Assembly: GCF_030733205.1 (NCBI RefSeq)
Contig: NZ_JASHJL010000026.1
Span: 1-64,000 of the forward strand
Length of the DNA: 64,000 nt
Direction of reading: 5' to 3'
Source of the DNA: Mameliella sp. MMSF_3455
GTDB lineage: Bacteria; Pseudomonadota; Alphaproteobacteria; Rhodobacterales; Rhodobacteraceae
This document shows, piece by piece, positions 63,091 to 64,000 of the stretch. Each line of letters opens with the position of its first letter. Position 1 is the first letter of the stretch. The position numbers and the translations under genes were made by a program. The notes under the pieces were generated by a model that worked only from the letters and a program-made list of their open reading frames with translations, was not told the DNA's origin and did no database searches.

Positions 63091-63995
63091 CAGGCCAGTT
63101 CCCGGGCTGGCAGGCTGTGCCAGCGGCGCATGCGGGCGCGGAACCAGGTGCGCTGCCGCTTGGCGAATTGCCGGGTCAGGATGGTGGCGCGCCGGGTGGC
63201 TTCTGCCAGGGTCATGTCCCCATCGAGATGGGCCATGAGTTCCGCCGCGCCGATGGCCTTGGCCGAAGGACGGTCCGGGGTCCATCCGGGTCGATTGGCG
63301 CGGGCTTCGTCCAGGGCGCCTTGGGCGATCATCTGGTCGAAACGGCGCTCGATCCGTGGGGTCAGCCAGTCCTTGGGCGCATCGACGACGAATGCGCTGG
63401 CCTGGTCGAGCGGCAGCAGGGGGGCCGGTGTGTCCGCCTGCCAGTCGGCCAGGCCGCGCCCGGTCGCGCGCAGCACCTCCCAGGCGCGGGCAACGCGGGC
63501 AGGATTGTTGAGGTCGATCCGCCCGGCGGTTTTCGAGTCCAGGTCTGCGATCATGGCCTGCAGGCCACGGTCGGCCAGCAGGGCCTCGCCCTCGGTCCTG
63601 ACGTCAGGCGGGGTCGGCGGGATGTCTGCCAGTCCTTCTGTGAGCGCGGTCAGGTACAGCCCGGTGCCGCCGGTAAAGATCGGGCGTTCGGGGGCGTTCA
63701 GAAAGACCGCTGCCTCGCGCAGCCATTCACCGACGCTGTAGGCGCGATCGCCGGGAACGTGGCCATACAGCGCGTGCGGCGCGCGGGCCTCGTCCTCTGC
63801 CGAGGGGCGCGCGGTCAGCACGCGCCAGTCCGAGAACACCTGGATCGCGTCGGCGTTGACGATGATTCCGCCCTGTCGTTCGGCAATGGCGAGCGCAAGG
63901 GCGGACTTGCCGCTGGCGGTCGGGCCGGCGATCAGCACGGGGCGATCCGGCACGCAGGCTGCAAGGCATTCCTCGATTGCCGATTTGTCACGCAT
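63090..63995 (-). CDS. miaA: tRNA dimethylallyltransferase
   Basis: A 301-aa enzyme that adds the isopentenyl group to A37 of tRNAs reading U-initial codons. P-loop [13 protein letters not shown] near residue 23, [34 protein letters not shown], and the C-terminal [14 protein letters not shown]. Usual length. Coupled through ATGA to an AraC gene, an unusual neighbour. Starts 5 nt from the right edge. Confidence 0.95.
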   Translation of the reverse strand: MRDKSAIEECLAACVPDRPVLIAGPTASGKSALALAIAERQGGIIVNADAIQVFSDWRVLTARPSAEDEARAPHALYGHVPGDRAYSVGEWLREAAVFLNAPERPIFTGGTGLYLTALTEGLADIPPTPPDVRTEGEALLADRGLQAMIADLDSKTAGRIDLNNPARVARAWEVLRATGRGLADWQADTPAPLLPLDQASAFVVDAPKDWLTPRIERRFDQMIAQGALDEARANRPGWTPDRPSAKAIGAAELMAHLDGDMTLAEATRRATILTRQFAKRQRTWFRARMRRWHSLPARELA

Positions 63996-64000
63996 TGGGT

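Overview
The window is GC-rich and densely coding. It looks like a chromosomal piece of an alphaproteobacterium of the Rhodobacteraceae (Roseobacter group). This is inferred from gene content and style: many solute-importer operons with Tat-exported binding proteins, RTX/Hint secreted proteins, ATGA-coupled operons, and the core run xerD / 49-aa microprotein / aroK-aroB / M50 protease / ssb. No rRNA, tRNA, CRISPR array or intact insertion sequence was seen.

Layout. (1) 1-7143 (+): a tightly overlapping operon with a rifampin-phosphotransferase-like dikinase, a BtaA-like DUF3419 aminocarboxypropyltransferase, a phytol/dolichol-kinase-like membrane protein, a GNAT-like protein and an acyl-activating AMP ligase. 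It is probably an undescribed lipid or small-molecule pathway. (2) 7140-18460: a LysR gene divergent from a deacetylase / APRT-like / BtpA-like group, followed by a polyamine-type ABC importer ending in a CodA-like deaminase, then a GMC oxidoreductase and a second LysR gene. (3) 18445-26297: a frameshifted GNAT gene and a 2OG-Fe(II) oxygenase, divergent from a second polyamine-type ABC importer with an isochorismatase-like hydrolase and an unknown protein, then an MBL hydrolase. (4) 26464-31846: a guanidine locus with a guanidine-I (ykkC) riboswitch, a NrtA/TauA-type importer, a ureohydrolase that fits the Ni-dependent guanidine hydrolase GdmH, and a His-rich putative metallochaperone. The remains of an RNA-ligase/kinase cassette lie inside this operon. 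(5) 31887-34658: a gene graveyard with a SASA-RTX-DUF4214 pseudogene, a GSCFA pseudogene and a low-GC spacer. (6) 34659-37445: a large RTX-Hint protein with a strong terminator. (7) 37531-45320: a MobA-like nucleotidyltransferase, two divergent dimethylglycine/sarcosine-dehydrogenase paralogues and two secreted proteins of unknown function. (8) 45439-55320: housekeeping genes (CorC-like, xerD, aroK, aroB, M50 protease, ssb, lytic transglycosylase, PilZ-like protein). (9) 55396-63995 (-): miaA, an AraC regulator and a peptide/opine-type ABC importer.

How the genes work together. The best-supported system is region 4. The riboswitch senses guanidine, the importer takes it up, the ureohydrolase splits it to urea and ammonia, and the His-rich protein could supply nickel. 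Regions 2, 3 and 9 are scavenging modules for nitrogenous solutes. Region 1 combines phosphoryl transfer, SAM-derived aminocarboxypropyl transfer, CTP-type lipid phosphorylation, N-acyl transfer and acyl activation in one transcript, which suggests assembly of a modified lipid or headgroup.
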